A stretch of 64,000 bases of DNA from contig JBGRQA010000010.1 in NCBI GenBank assembly GCA_041725895.1, positions 62,001 to 126,000 of the forward strand, written 5' to 3'. Positions within the stretch are counted from its first letter, which is position 1. The number at the start of each line of letters is the position of its first letter. The position numbers were made by a program, and so were the translations under genes. A model generated the notes under the pieces. It saw nothing but the letters and a program-made list of their open reading frames with translations. It ran no database searches and was not told the origin of the DNA. Of this stretch, positions 1 to 9,576 are shown one piece after another. The stretch is from JBGRQA01 sp041725895 (GTDB taxonomy: Bacteria > Bacteroidota > Bacteroidia > Bacteroidales > Marinifilaceae).

Positions 1-3000
1 TTACAAACTTCATAAGTGACCGCATCAACAGGTCGCTCTGCCAAGCGAATTCTGAATTCCCGTACGCAAGGGTTAGGATACAGATCAATGCTCTTGATTG
101 AAGTATCTACATCAGTAATTCCGGTAATTGTAGCTTTCACAGTAATCACAACCGTAGTCTCTGCAACGTCTGTTCCGTCTGAAACCTTCAAATGAATTCC
201 GAAATCAGTATCGGTATCCACCTCGGGAGCAACAAAGCTTGCATGAGCCGCAGTATGGTTTTCAATACTAATTCCATCCGGAGAAGTCCATTCATAAACC
301 AATTGGTCCTCATCCTCATCAGAAGAAGCACTGGCATCTAGATCGACTACGTCACCTGGATTCACGGTTTGGGCTTCACCAGCATCAGCAACCGGAGCAT
401 GATTTTCTGGTTCCACGTTATTAACTGTAATCACAACTTTGGCGGTAGCTTCCGAATTACCATTACTAACAGTCACTACGAAATGATAATCAGTAGCAGC
501 ATCAACTTCAGGAGCAGTAAAGCTAGGTTTTGCAGTATTAGCATCAGTCAACTCAATGCCTTCCTCGCAAATCCATGAGAAAGTCAAGCTTGCTTCCGGA
601 TCATCATCAGTCGAAGCGCTTGCATCTAGGCTTACAACATCACCTTCATTCACCGTTTGAGCTTCACCTGCATTAGCCACAAGATTGTGCTGAATCGGAT
701 CAACATTGTTTACAGTCACCACAACTTTCGCTGTAGATTCCAAATCGCCATCGCTTACGGTTACAACAAAATGGTAATCGGTAGCAGCATCCACCTCAGG
801 AGCAGTAAAGTTTGGAGTAGCAGTATTGGCATTAGTCAATTCAACTCCCTCTTCACAAGTCCATGAGAAGGTCAAGGTCTGGCCATCTGCATCAGACGAA
901 GCACTTGCATCAAGGCGAACTACCGTTCCCTCTTTTACAACCTGCGCTTTGCCTGCATCAGCAACCGGTGCTTTATTTACATTGTTTACAGTTACCACAA
1001 CGGTGGTTTTATCCTCCAATTCACCATCACTTACAGTCAACTCGAAAGTATAAGTTTTATTTGTCTCTACCTCAGGAGCTGTAAAACTTGGGGTAGCGGT
1101 TCCGGCTCCGGTCAAAGCAAGACCTTCAACGGATGTCCAACTGTAAGTCAAGGTAGTGTTGGCATCAGGATCGCTGGAAGCACTTGCATCAAGATTTACA
1201 ACATCACCTTCGTTAACAGTCTGCGCTTTGCCTGCATTTGCAACCGGTGCTTCATTTTCATTTTCAATCTGAATAGCAAAAACTTTCTTGTTTACACCAT
1301 TTCTAACATCAGTAGCTAGAACCTCGATGGAATACTCTGCCTTCTCCTCGAAATCAAAAATGCCATTGGTATACAGCTCATTTTCTTCGATCACAAACTT
1401 CGCATTCTCTGCTGATTCAGAAAGATTAAAACTAAAGTCATCTCCATCCTCATCACTTGCACTAATGGTACCAATCAGGATTTTCGATTTACTATTTTCT
1501 TTTACCGTATTTGATGAAAGGGCTAGATTTCCGGGAACATCATTCACATCCTGCACCTTTACAGTAAAAGTATCTTCATCGAACAAACCGGCCTTATCGG
1601 TCACTTTTGCACGAATAGTATACTCGGCTTTTTCTTCGAAATTAAATGATTTAGTGGTGTAAATGGTTCCATCATCAATTCTGAAAGCACCCCCTGCATC
1701 ATCCAATAGTTCAAATGTAACCTCATCACCTCTATCAGGATCATAGAAAACAAGCATTCCAACTTCAGTATCAGCAGGAAGGTTTTCATTTATAGTTAAC
1801 TCAACACCATACATAGAGAAGCTTGGGGCCTCATTTACATCAATTACAGTAAAAGTAAGTGTTTGTTCAAAAGAATATCCGCTTTCAACTTCAGTTACCT
1901 TTACGACAAGATCATAATCGTTGGAGCTGTAACTAGAAACATAAGGATAACCATTCAAAACAACCTTATTTCCATCAAGAACAAGCATATCCTTGCGGCA
2001 AGAAACAAGCTCGTATTTAAAGGTATTTGCATTATCTCCCTGATCTTCATCTTCAACACTCAAAATAGATACTTGATCTCCAGATGTTAAATCATCGGGA
2101 ATTTCCAGGGAAGAAGTCTTCAACAAAGTAGGCAAATCATTCGCATCGGTTACAGTAATTCCTAATTCATTAACAACAGACAAATCTCCCTTGTCGGTGG
2201 ATTGAATTTTTACCGAATAGGAATCTTTCACCTCATAATTCGGACTGGCTTTCAAGTATAGGTTGTTGCCGATAATGGTAAACAGATTGTTATCCACCCC
2301 ATCTTCAACTAGAGAATAAGTAAATTTCTCTTTTTGTGCATTATCCGGATCTGTGGTTGTAAGACTGGCCACTTTTTCGTCAATGTTGCAATTCTCAGCT
2401 ATATTATTTGTAGAAAGTTGAATTGACAAAGGCGCCTCGTTGATATCAATAACCGAAACAGTAAACTCTTTGGTCCAATTATAAGGAGCTGACTCTACCT
2501 CTACCTTAATTATGTACTCACTCTTCTCCTCAAAGTCAATAGCCGCCTTTGTTATCAGTTTGTTACCAATAAGTTCAAAAACATCTTGATTTGGAGAGTC
2601 GGCAGCCATTTTAGATCCATATGGGTTCGCAGGTCCACCGCCAAGAAGAACAACTTCAGCCATTTCCGTTCCTATAGCAGTATTCTCTGCAACCTCATAG
2701 GAAGACAAAATAGGATCCATGTAGAGTGTATTGTCGCCATCCAGATCTCCCGTTTGAACAGACTCTATTGCATTCTCGTTGGCCATGTAACGCACAAACA
2801 AATCGTGCGGACCATTAAGATAGATCTTTTCATCGGCATGAATTGGCTTCCACTCTTTATCATCCAGCTTGCACTCCATCTGATCTGTAGCACCCACAAA
2901 AGTAGCAGGTCTACCCGATTGATCATCAACAGTCACCGCCGGAGCTGCTCCCTTAGCCATTGCAGTAATGGTAGTTGCAGGACTTTCCAGTGAAACAGTA

Positions 3001-6000
3001 AGATTTTGCGAATCATCAACAGCTGAAATGGTATTCCATACATTCTCTTTGTAGGCCCAGAAATAACTTTCTGCACTTAAGTCAATACCACTTAAGGAAC
3101 AGTTTACGACAACAGGAATTGTCTTCATGATATCGTCCCCATCGAACTTCCAATGAGCATTCAGTGCTTTCTCTGCAGTCACTCCCTCTGCTTTACTATC
3201 AACAAACGAGAAGAACAAAGAAGCATCTTTCATAGGTGCAGCTTTTAGACTCGCCTTTACCAGGGAACCTACACTCCCTTTTCCAATTGGGAAGGTAAAG
3301 CTTTGATCCGCAACAGCTGCTGAAAACTGTCTCTCAAGCTGACCTCCGTTTATAGTTTCAAAATGTTTTTCTGCATCGTAAACAAACTCACAATCCTTCA
3401 GAAGCTGTAATTTACAGTTGTCCAAAATCAGATGATTCCCTCGGAGATTAAGATGTCCAGATACAGAAATATCATTTTTCAACTGAACATCAGCACTCCC
3501 TTCACAGGCAAAATAGGAAAGCTCAGCATTCAAATCAAAGATTTGATTCTGGGTAGATTTTAAGCATAAACTACCTTCTTTCTGAACCCAGGCACCTTTA
3601 CCAGTGGCATTGCCTGTAATAATACCTCCAACATTATTAAGCACCAAGGTTGCACCTTCCGCAATCTCCAGCTCATTAATACGAAGTGAGCCCAAAGGAG
3701 CATCTTCATTTTTACCCATCACCGTTCCGGCCACAATTTTCAATTTACCGCTTACCGTAATGTCCTTTTCTCCTTTCTGATCCTTTTTAAGCAAATATAC
3801 CGTCTCACCAGGTGTATTTACCGTAAGGTTCTTAAACATCATATCCGGATTGGAAGCAGAAGTCAGAACAGTGTGGACTTCATTCCCGGAAAGAATGGAA
3901 ATATCCCCAAGAATTCGATCCTCCCAACCGTCATAATTAAATGCCAAATCTCCGGTAACATTCATCACAAAGCCTTCTGCCATGGAACCCGTCACATTAC
4001 TATTCGAGAACTTGACATTTTCGGCATTGACTACACCAGCATTTAAATTGATCGTACCCTTTGCATAAGTACTGGAAGCATCACGCCCCCAATAAGCCAT
4101 ATCCAAAGTACCACCATTGATATCTACCTGGCTACCCAAAACGGAATTAAAAGCCCCGCTAATATCAATATCACCTCCGTTCACAACAATAGCACCGGCA
4201 ATGTCAACATTATTGTCAACCTGGAAGGTAGCCCCATCAGCGATGGTAAAGGTAGCCTCTGCTCCAAGGGTTACCGATTTAACGTGAGAATCGGAATTCA
4301 ATACAGGATAATTTGGAGATCCTTTCTGAATAACAACATCAGTAGTTTCAGATGGTATTTTCTTTTCATCCCAGTTGTTTACATCATCCCATGAGGTAGA
4401 AACACCTCCGGTCCATAAACCGGGAACCACGGCATTCACATCCACATTAACACTGTAATCTTCTGCAGAGAAATAACTTACTTTCCCCCATGAGCTGGGC
4501 ATAGTTTTCGTATAAACATAAGCATAACGTAGGGTTGTTTGCCCCAGCTGTGCATCAGCAGGTACCGTGAAAGATTTGGTTATGGAACCAGGTCCAACGT
4601 AGGCCCCCAAATCAATCGACTCGGTATCTTTATCAAACCAACCATCATGATTCCAATCTACCCAGGCAACCGAGTAGTAGTTATATTTGCCTCCCGGATC
4701 GAACGAAACGGTCAATTTATAGGATTGCCCCGGCTTTAAATCCGTAGACATACTGGTGAAATCGTTGTATCCAAATTCCGGACGTTCCGCGGTATTGGTT
4801 ATGGTATTCAATGCAAACCCCTTAATACTCTTCTCCGGATTTTCACTTGTGTATGGAAGATACTCTCCAAATGGAAGGGTAGAAGCATCAATAACCGGAA
4901 CATCACCAGCCGTATAGTAATCAATACTCGTACCTTCGTTGGTATAGGGATAGATTTTATAAAAATAATGGGTTTCATAATCCAAGCCTTCGGCAACGGC
5001 AAATTCTTCACCCGGCTCGACATAAAGACAATTTGCCTCTTCCACCACTCCGTCAACAGGTGCCTGGATATTATCGGCATTGTCCTTGGCCCACTTAATC
5101 AGGTACCCCCAAGGCTTGATGGTACTTTTTGAATCCATCCATGACATGGCTTGCCAGGTACTCAAGGACAACTCAGCAGCAAATTTTGTCACATGGGCAT
5201 CAGGTTCTCCAAAATAGGTTTCGAATCCCTTCTCATCGCCATAGGAAACGCCATATTCGTTAATCACATAAGCTCTGTAAGAGTAGGAAGTCCCCATTTC
5301 CAAGCTCTCTGCTCGCAATTCATACTCCTCACCAACACCACTGCCATCAACTAATTTCGTGTCTTCCAATGTAGGAAGGGTATGATTGGCAACAACAATC
5401 CCTCTTTCGCTAACCGTTCCACGTCCGTCTGAAATTTGCTTCGCCTTTAAAACAGCAAAATCAAACCCCCGATCCGCTATTTCCAGAGTCTTAACGGTTG
5501 CCAAACCTGGCTTAACCAGTACGGCATAATCTTCTGTCTGTCCGTTTTCGGATGCATAGCAGGCATCTGTAATGGTATTACCGGCATAATCGGAAATCAC
5601 ACGCAAAAGAAGCATTTTATCCAACACCACATCATAGGGCACTTTCAATTCAAACTGCTTCTCTCCCTTAAAATTCTCAAGACTGACAATCTCTTCTCCT
5701 TCTCCAAAGGAACCATCATGATTTGCATCCAGGTAAACCTTTACACTCTCCGGATTGGTACCACCAACCGTTACAGAAGCATTATAGATCTTCCCTGGTA
5801 CCAAGGTAGTGAAATGGATATAAGAGAAATCCTGGTAACCTCCATCTTTTACGGCATCTCCTGAACTGGAATGGAGTGTATTCAACGAAAAGGCTTTAAT
5901 CCCAATACCGTAATTACTTGACAAATCACGGGTTTGTCCAAAACAGGAAGCCGCTATTGCACGCTCATAGGTACTAACAGCTTTTTCCTTTATACATTCC

Positions 6001-8438
6001 GAACCTCCATTCTCGTTGGTTGCCGTCAACTTCACTGTAAAAATCCCCTTGGCTAAGAATTTCACAACCGGGTTCTGAGAGGTCGCATCGGTACCATCCA
6101 CAAATTCAATATTTGTTGTACCAAAATCCCACTGCCAGGAAGTAGGGCTATAGGTAGACAAGTCAGTAAATTTTATGGCCTGGTTGTGCTCTCCCAAAAT
6201 GGTCATGGACTTCGAAACAGAGAAGCTGGCTACAGGCTTGCTATTACAGCCCTCCACAATATATTCCTTCACAACCGGACGATAATTGGGGGCACTCACT
6301 GTCACTACCAGCTTATCAATGTTATCCACCGCATCGAAATTAAGAACCACATCATTTGTGGTAGCCCTTGCTTTGGCCAGCAGCTTATCGCCCTGTACAA
6401 CAGTCACCAAAGCATCCGAAACACTAATACCGGATACACTCAAACTGGTAGCGCCACACTCAACACGCTCCGGCATTACAGCAGCAATGGCCTGAGGTGC
6501 CTGGGTCCACATTCTCATAGCAGGATCGCCAAAAAAATGGAACAGTCGATAGGTATACAATCGATTGGATTCCCCGGGAGCCCAGGTCTGATCCATACGC
6601 ATCAATCCCAAATTCAAAACATCTCCAAGAGTGGTAACCGGATTTTCAAATCCGGAAGGATCGGGATTTGATACTCCTGCTCCATTCCCAAAGGAAGGCG
6701 TCAGACCCGGATTGGGCCAAATGGCTTCCACCATACCAAGCGACAACCCATCATTCGGTCCCGATAGGGATGAGTAACTGGCTCCAAAAACAGCTACTGC
6801 CCCACCATTTTCTTTCCTAAGAAATTTCTCTGCAAAACATTCGGGCAACTTAAATTCCCCTGTATGACAGTTAATGGAAAAGACTACGGGAAGCTTATTT
6901 CCATTATTTAACCCGTCAATCTGATCAACGACAAACTCTGGATGCGCCCAGCCCGATCCACCAGCATAGCCGTGATCGCGATGGAACAAATAGAAACGTC
7001 CATCATTGATTGCATTTTTGATATCCTCAGCTCCGCCATTCCAATTAAACCCATTAGCTTTTAACAATTCGGCAGGCAAAGGCTCACCATTGGAAAAATA
7101 CCCATTGTCAAAGTGAGTAGGCGTATTGGCTGCATCCGTATAGTAAATGCGCTGAACGTCATATCCCTGTCCCATCACATAGTTTCGAATATCCTCACTG
7201 GTGTGACAGAAACGACGGGCAGCATACCCATCAGGGGCTTCCCCATCGTAAACATCCTGAAACTGGGCACAATTCAAACCCTTGTGGTAGAAATTCGCGT
7301 CATTTACAGGATTCTTTTCGTAGTTAATAATTTTATCGATAACCGTTTCCGATTGTTCAACGGTGGCTACAGAAATACGACCACGAGCAATATCGGGAGT
7401 ATAATCGCCAGCACCATCCATACATGCATAATACAAATCACTGGCAAAAACTTCCCCTCTCGAAGTTTTAAAATTCATAGCAGGAACTTGCTCGTAATCA
7501 CCGAGAATTACATAGTAACCTGGCTTTGGATTCCAATTGTGGTAGCGACTATGAATTGCTTCCTTTACCTGATCGGTTGTCCAGCTATCCTTTGAAACAA
7601 GATCTACCTTGTAACCCAAACTGGCTTTCCATGAAGCCAATTTTTTAGCCGCATGATCAAACATAGAATGGGTAATAATGATGTAGTCCTTCGATTCAGA
7701 CTCCCCTTCTGCATCACTGCGAAGTCTCTTGGTTTCCTGCTGAACATCATCCGGATTCAACACCATCTTCTTCAGAATTTGCAGATCCCCTTTTGTACTG
7801 TTCACACTAGTTTTTTCAGCACCTTTATGTACTTTATACACCAGTTTGGAATAAACACGCAAAGTTTTAGTCACGGGATTAAACTGCACTGGACGAACCT
7901 GAACACGAAGCATACGAGCTTCTTTCATAATTTGATCCGATACGATATCCACCACTTTTTCAGGAAAAAAAGCATCACGCCCATACACATCAGGATCCTT
8001 CTGAAACTGTGGAGCAGGGGCACCTTCCGTATCAAACGGCAACTCCAAAGCAGGATATACATTGTAGCCCGAATACTCTACATACTCAGCATCCACCAGC
8101 TCTACTGAAGGCCGAACACTTTTGGATATTACCAACATATCATTTCGCATAGGTAAAGCAGGAGCTCCTACCTGGCCCATTTTCCCGAATTGTTTGATAT
8201 GTAAAAAATTATACAATTCTCCCTTTTCCGATTTATCAGCAAGCATCGCACCTGGAAACTCGTAGGTTACCTGCAAATAGCCACTTCGCAATTGCTCCAG
8301 TTTTCGGCTGGGAGTCACCGAATTAGCCACATCAAACATGGCTTGCTTACTTTTGGTAAACGATAAGAATCGATTCTGACCAAAAGAAGAGGTACACAGG
8401 ACCATAAACAAGATCCATAAGTAGTAATTTTTCTTCAT
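1..8438 (-). CDS. Giant secreted C25 (gingipain-type) cysteine protease with GEVED, PKD and cadherin-like repeats; 3' end outside window
   Basis: The frame is open from ATG 8438 to the left edge (about 2812 codons, no stop). Residues 1-21 form a signal peptide ending in SFGQ. A prodomain is followed by a peptidase C25 domain at about 245-600; the likely catalytic His489 lies in DHGYAGG and Cys524 in INCHTGEF, as in gingipains. Further on I see a PKD domain (about 735-805), two GEVED domains (about 850-965 and 1210-1330; LDANHDGSFGEGEE and VDWNHDGWFDKD), a long beta-rich stretch, about five cadherin-like repeats (1913-2393) and four PKD-like repeats of about 96 residues (2394-2778). The last visible residues include IDLYPNPCVREFRI, which resembles the start of a type IX secretion sorting domain, so only some 60 residues should be missing. 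Role inferred: an exported surface or extracellular protease. No operon partner is visible in the window. Confidence 0.9.
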   Translation of the reverse strand, partial: MKKNYYLWILFMVLCTSSFGQNRFLSFTKSKQAMFDVANSVTPSRKLEQLRSGYLQVTYEFPGAMLADKSEKGELYNFLHIKQFGKMGQVGAPALPMRNDMLVISKSVRPSVELVDAEYVEYSGYNVYPALELPFDTEGAPAPQFQKDPDVYGRDAFFPEKVVDIVSDQIMKEARMLRVQVRPVQFNPVTKTLRVYSKLVYKVHKGAEKTSVNSTKGDLQILKKMVLNPDDVQQETKRLRSDAEGESESKDYIIITHSMFDHAAKKLASWKASLGYKVDLVSKDSWTTDQVKEAIHSRYHNWNPKPGYYVILGDYEQVPAMNFKTSRGEVFASDLYYACMDGAGDYTPDIARGRISVATVEQSETVIDKIINYEKNPVNDANFYHKGLNCAQFQDVYDGEAPDGYAARRFCHTSEDIRNYVMGQGYDVQRIYYTDAANTPTHFDNGYFSNGEPLPAELLKANGFNWNGGAEDIKNAINDGRFYLFHRDHGYAGGSGWAHPEFVVDQIDGLNNGNKLPVVFSINCHTGEFKLPECFAEKFLRKENGGAVAVFGASYSSLSGPNDGLSLGMVEAIWPNPGLTPSFGNGAGVSNPDPSGFENPVTTLGDVLNLGLMRMDQTWAPGESNRLYTYRLFHFFGDPAMRMWTQAPQAIAAVMPERVECGATSLSVSGISVSDALVTVVQGDKLLAKARATTNDVVLNFDAVDNIDKLVVTVSAPNYRPVVKEYIVEGCNSKPVASFSVSKSMTILGEHNQAIKFTDLSTYSPTSWQWDFGTTNIEFVDGTDATSQNPVVKFLAKGIFTVKLTATNENGGSECIKEKAVSTYERAIAASCFGQTRDLSSNYGIGIKAFSLNTLHSSSGDAVKDGGYQDFSYIHFTTLVPGKIYNASVTVGGTNPESVKVYLDANHDGSFGEGEEIVSLENFKGEKQFELKVPYDVVLDKMLLLRVISDYAGNTITDACYASENGQTEDYAVLVKPGLATVKTLEIADRGFDFAVLKAKQISDGRGTVSERGIVVANHTLPTLEDTKLVDGSGVGEEYELRAESLEMGTSYSYRAYVINEYGVSYGDEKGFETYFGEPDAHVTKFAAELSLSTWQAMSWMDSKSTIKPWGYLIKWAKDNADNIQAPVDGVVEEANCLYVEPGEEFAVAEGLDYETHYFYKIYPYTNEGTSIDYYTAGDVPVIDASTLPFGEYLPYTSENPEKSIKGFALNTITNTAERPEFGYNDFTSMSTDLKPGQSYKLTVSFDPGGKYNYYSVAWVDWNHDGWFDKDTESIDLGAYVGPGSITKSFTVPADAQLGQTTLRYAYVYTKTMPSSWGKVSYFSAEDYSVNVDVNAVVPGLWTGGVSTSWDDVNNWDEKKIPSETTDVVIQKGSPNYPVLNSDSHVKSVTLGAEATFTIADGATFQVDNNVDIAGAIVVNGGDIDISGAFNSVLGSQVDINGGTLDMAYWGRDASSTYAKGTINLNAGVVNAENVKFSNSNVTGSMAEGFVMNVTGDLAFNYDGWEDRILGDISILSGNEVHTVLTSASNPDMMFKNLTVNTPGETVYLLKKDQKGEKDITVSGKLKIVAGTVMGKNEDAPLGSLRINELEIAEGATLVLNNVGGIITGNATGKGAWVQKEGSLCLKSTQNQIFDLNAELSYFACEGSADVQLKNDISVSGHLNLRGNHLILDNCKLQLLKDCEFVYDAEKHFETINGGQLERQFSAAVADQSFTFPIGKGSVGSLVKASLKAAPMKDASLFFSFVDSKAEGVTAEKALNAHWKFDGDDIMKTIPVVVNCSLSGIDLSAESYFWAYKENVWNTISAVDDSQNLTVSLESPATTITAMAKGAAPAVTVDDQSGRPATFVGATDQMECKLDDKEWKPIHADEKIYLNGPHDLFVRYMANENAIESVQTGDLDGDNTLYMDPILSSYEVAENTAIGTEMAEVVLLGGGPANPYGSKMAADSPNQDVFELIGNKLITKAAIDFEEKSEYIIKVEVESAPYNWTKEFTVSVIDINEAPLSIQLSTNNIAENCNIDEKVASLTTTDPDNAQKEKFTYSLVEDGVDNNLFTIIGNNLYLKASPNYEVKDSYSVKIQSTDKGDLSVVNELGITVTDANDLPTLLKTSSLEIPDDLTSGDQVSILSVEDEDQGDNANTFKYELVSCRKDMLVLDGNKVVLNGYPYVSSYSSNDYDLVVKVTEVESGYSFEQTLTFTVIDVNEAPSFSMYGVELTINENLPADTEVGMLVFYDPDRGDEVTFELLDDAGGAFRIDDGTIYTTKSFNFEEKAEYTIRAKVTDKAGLFDEDTFTVKVQDVNDVPGNLALSSNTVKENSKSKILIGTISASDEDGDDFSFNLSESAENAKFVIEENELYTNGIFDFEEKAEYSIEVLATDVRNGVNKKVFAIQIENENEAPVANAGKAQTVNEGDVVNLDASASSDPDANTTLTYSWTSVEGLALTGAGTATPSFTAPEVETNKTYTFELTVSDGELEDKTTVVVTVNNVNKAPVADAGKAQVVKEGTVVRLDASASSDADGQTLTFSWTCEEGVELTNANTATPNFTAPEVDAATDYHFVVTVSDGDLESTAKVVVTVNNVDPIQHNLVANAGEAQTVNEGDVVSLDASASTDDDPEASLTFSWICEEGIELTDANTAKPSFTAPEVDAATDYHFVVTVSNGNSEATAKVVITVNNVEPENHAPVADAGEAQTVNPGDVVDLDASASSDEDEDQLVYEWTSPDGISIENHTAAHASFVAPEVDTDTDFGIHLKVSDGTDVAETTVVITVKATITGITDVDTSIKSIDLYPNPCVREFRIRLAERPVDAVTYEVC
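105..1255 (-). repeat. Four tandem PKD/REJ-like domain repeats of about 288 bp within the C25 protease gene
   Basis: The minus-strand translation repeats a unit of about 96 residues. Each begins with ADAGKAQTVNEGDVV-like sequence, has LDASAS near its start and ends with VVVTVNNV. Unit borders fall near 1250, 965, 680 and 390. The middle units are the most alike and share APEVDAATDYHFVVTVS, which suggests recent duplication or gene conversion. Such domains usually form stalks that hold a catalytic domain away from the cell surface. Confidence 0.85.
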
Positions 8439-9239
8439 TGATTAATGTAATATTGGTTAGTAAAAAAAGGCAATAAGATGCCCTATGTTTGTATTAGATG
8501 CCTTTAAGTAAACATAAATTACACTATTAAGCAAGACGACCCTTATTTTTATTTACAACATAACATTGCGCACTCTCAAACACAACAACTCATCACATCA
8601 CGAACACAACTAATCATAACCCTCTTTTTAAATCAATTAGAAGAATCGCAATCGTTTTAAATTAGGCTCAACAATATACAATCACACCTACAAATAAGAA
8701 TTGATCCAAATAACCCTAAGAACCTATTCTCCTGAAGACGCAACCCATAACTTCCATCTTTCATTTAAACCAAATAAAGTTACTTACCATATCCACATAA
8801 TTGCACCCAAAGCCTAGCTTTACATATTTAGCAACACAAACGTCAATTCGAAATCACAACACACAATTCATTAATCACACATTGTAATTATTTACCAACA
8901 CAAAACACCGTTACTTTATTAACATATCCCTAGAAACCACATAAAAATAATTTTACCACCAGAAAAAGGCCTCAACAAAATCTCCAATCAGATAGTAATA
9001 TCCAACTCACCACATCCTTCCAGTAAGAGCCATCCGTCAATTAGCTTACTTAACCTTTCTCGAAAAAACTCAGAAGGTCTCTCTCTCCTCGGTTTCGCGA
9101 AATTATCTTTGTTCTTAAAATATTGTTCCCATCAATACTTTACATTCAGAATTACCACATAGCTAACACAGGTCCAAAAGCTATTTTATTCCGCCTTTTG
9201 ATGTCACAATAGAACAAAACATTATATATTTGCAGCGAT
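8439..9239. other. AT-rich intergenic region between divergent genes
   Basis: About 800 bp lie between the protease start and the B12 riboswitch. I see no convincing coding frame, tRNA or mobile element. A short inverted pair (AAAGGCA near 8466 and TGCCTTT near 8500) lies in the probable 5' leader of the protease gene. The right end carries the promoter of the B12 operon. No clear TAnnTTTG box was found for the protease. Confidence 0.6.
9225..9232 (+). promoter_or_regulatory. Bacteroidota -7 box of the B12 uptake operon
   Basis: TATATTTG at 9225-9232 matches the TAnnTTTG consensus and lies just before the riboswitch, placing the transcript start near 9240. The nearest upstream TTTTG (9196-9200) is 24 bp away, wider than the usual 19-21, so the -33 element is uncertain. 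Confidence 0.5.
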
Positions 9240-9430
9240 TTTGGTGATGATGATCGTATTCAATGGTCTTCATAAAAGGGAATCCGGTGAAAATCCGGAA
9301 CAGTACCCGCTACTGTAATTCCCGCTTTGCTCAAAGCATTGCATGGTTTTTACACCGCATGCCACTGTCTCGATAAGTCAGGATGGGAAGGCCGTAAAAA
9401 CCGGGAAAAGTCAGGAAACCTGCCAAATGA
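9240..9430 (+). ncRNA. Cobalamin (AdoCbl-type) riboswitch
   Basis: The conserved blocks appear in order: GGGAAtCCGGTGaaAAtCCGG (9280-9300), CAGTACCCGCTACTGTAA, GCCACTG, GATGGGAAGGC, and the B12 box AGTCAGGAAACCTGCC ending near 9424. This is the known cobalamin riboswitch pattern. It precedes a TonB-dependent receptor and BtuFCD genes, as expected for B12-repressed uptake. A small hairpin after it (CTTC/GAAG near 9449-9463) may belong to the expression platform. The remaining leader to the start codon is about 150 nt. Confidence 0.96.
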
Positions 9431-9576
9431 CAACTAGTAACATTTTGCTTCCGGGTAACGAAGTACATGTTTGAACTTGGCGCGCGTGTTCTGCATTTAT
9501 TTTTTGCCATCTCATTTATTATGGGAAATTGGAGTGCAAGGTGATGTTTTTAAGAATCAAAAAAACAATTGAAACC

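Noticed and set aside
2586..2993. Plus-strand frames within 1-8438
   Set aside because: They are shadows of the long minus-strand protease frame, which has coherent domains throughout.
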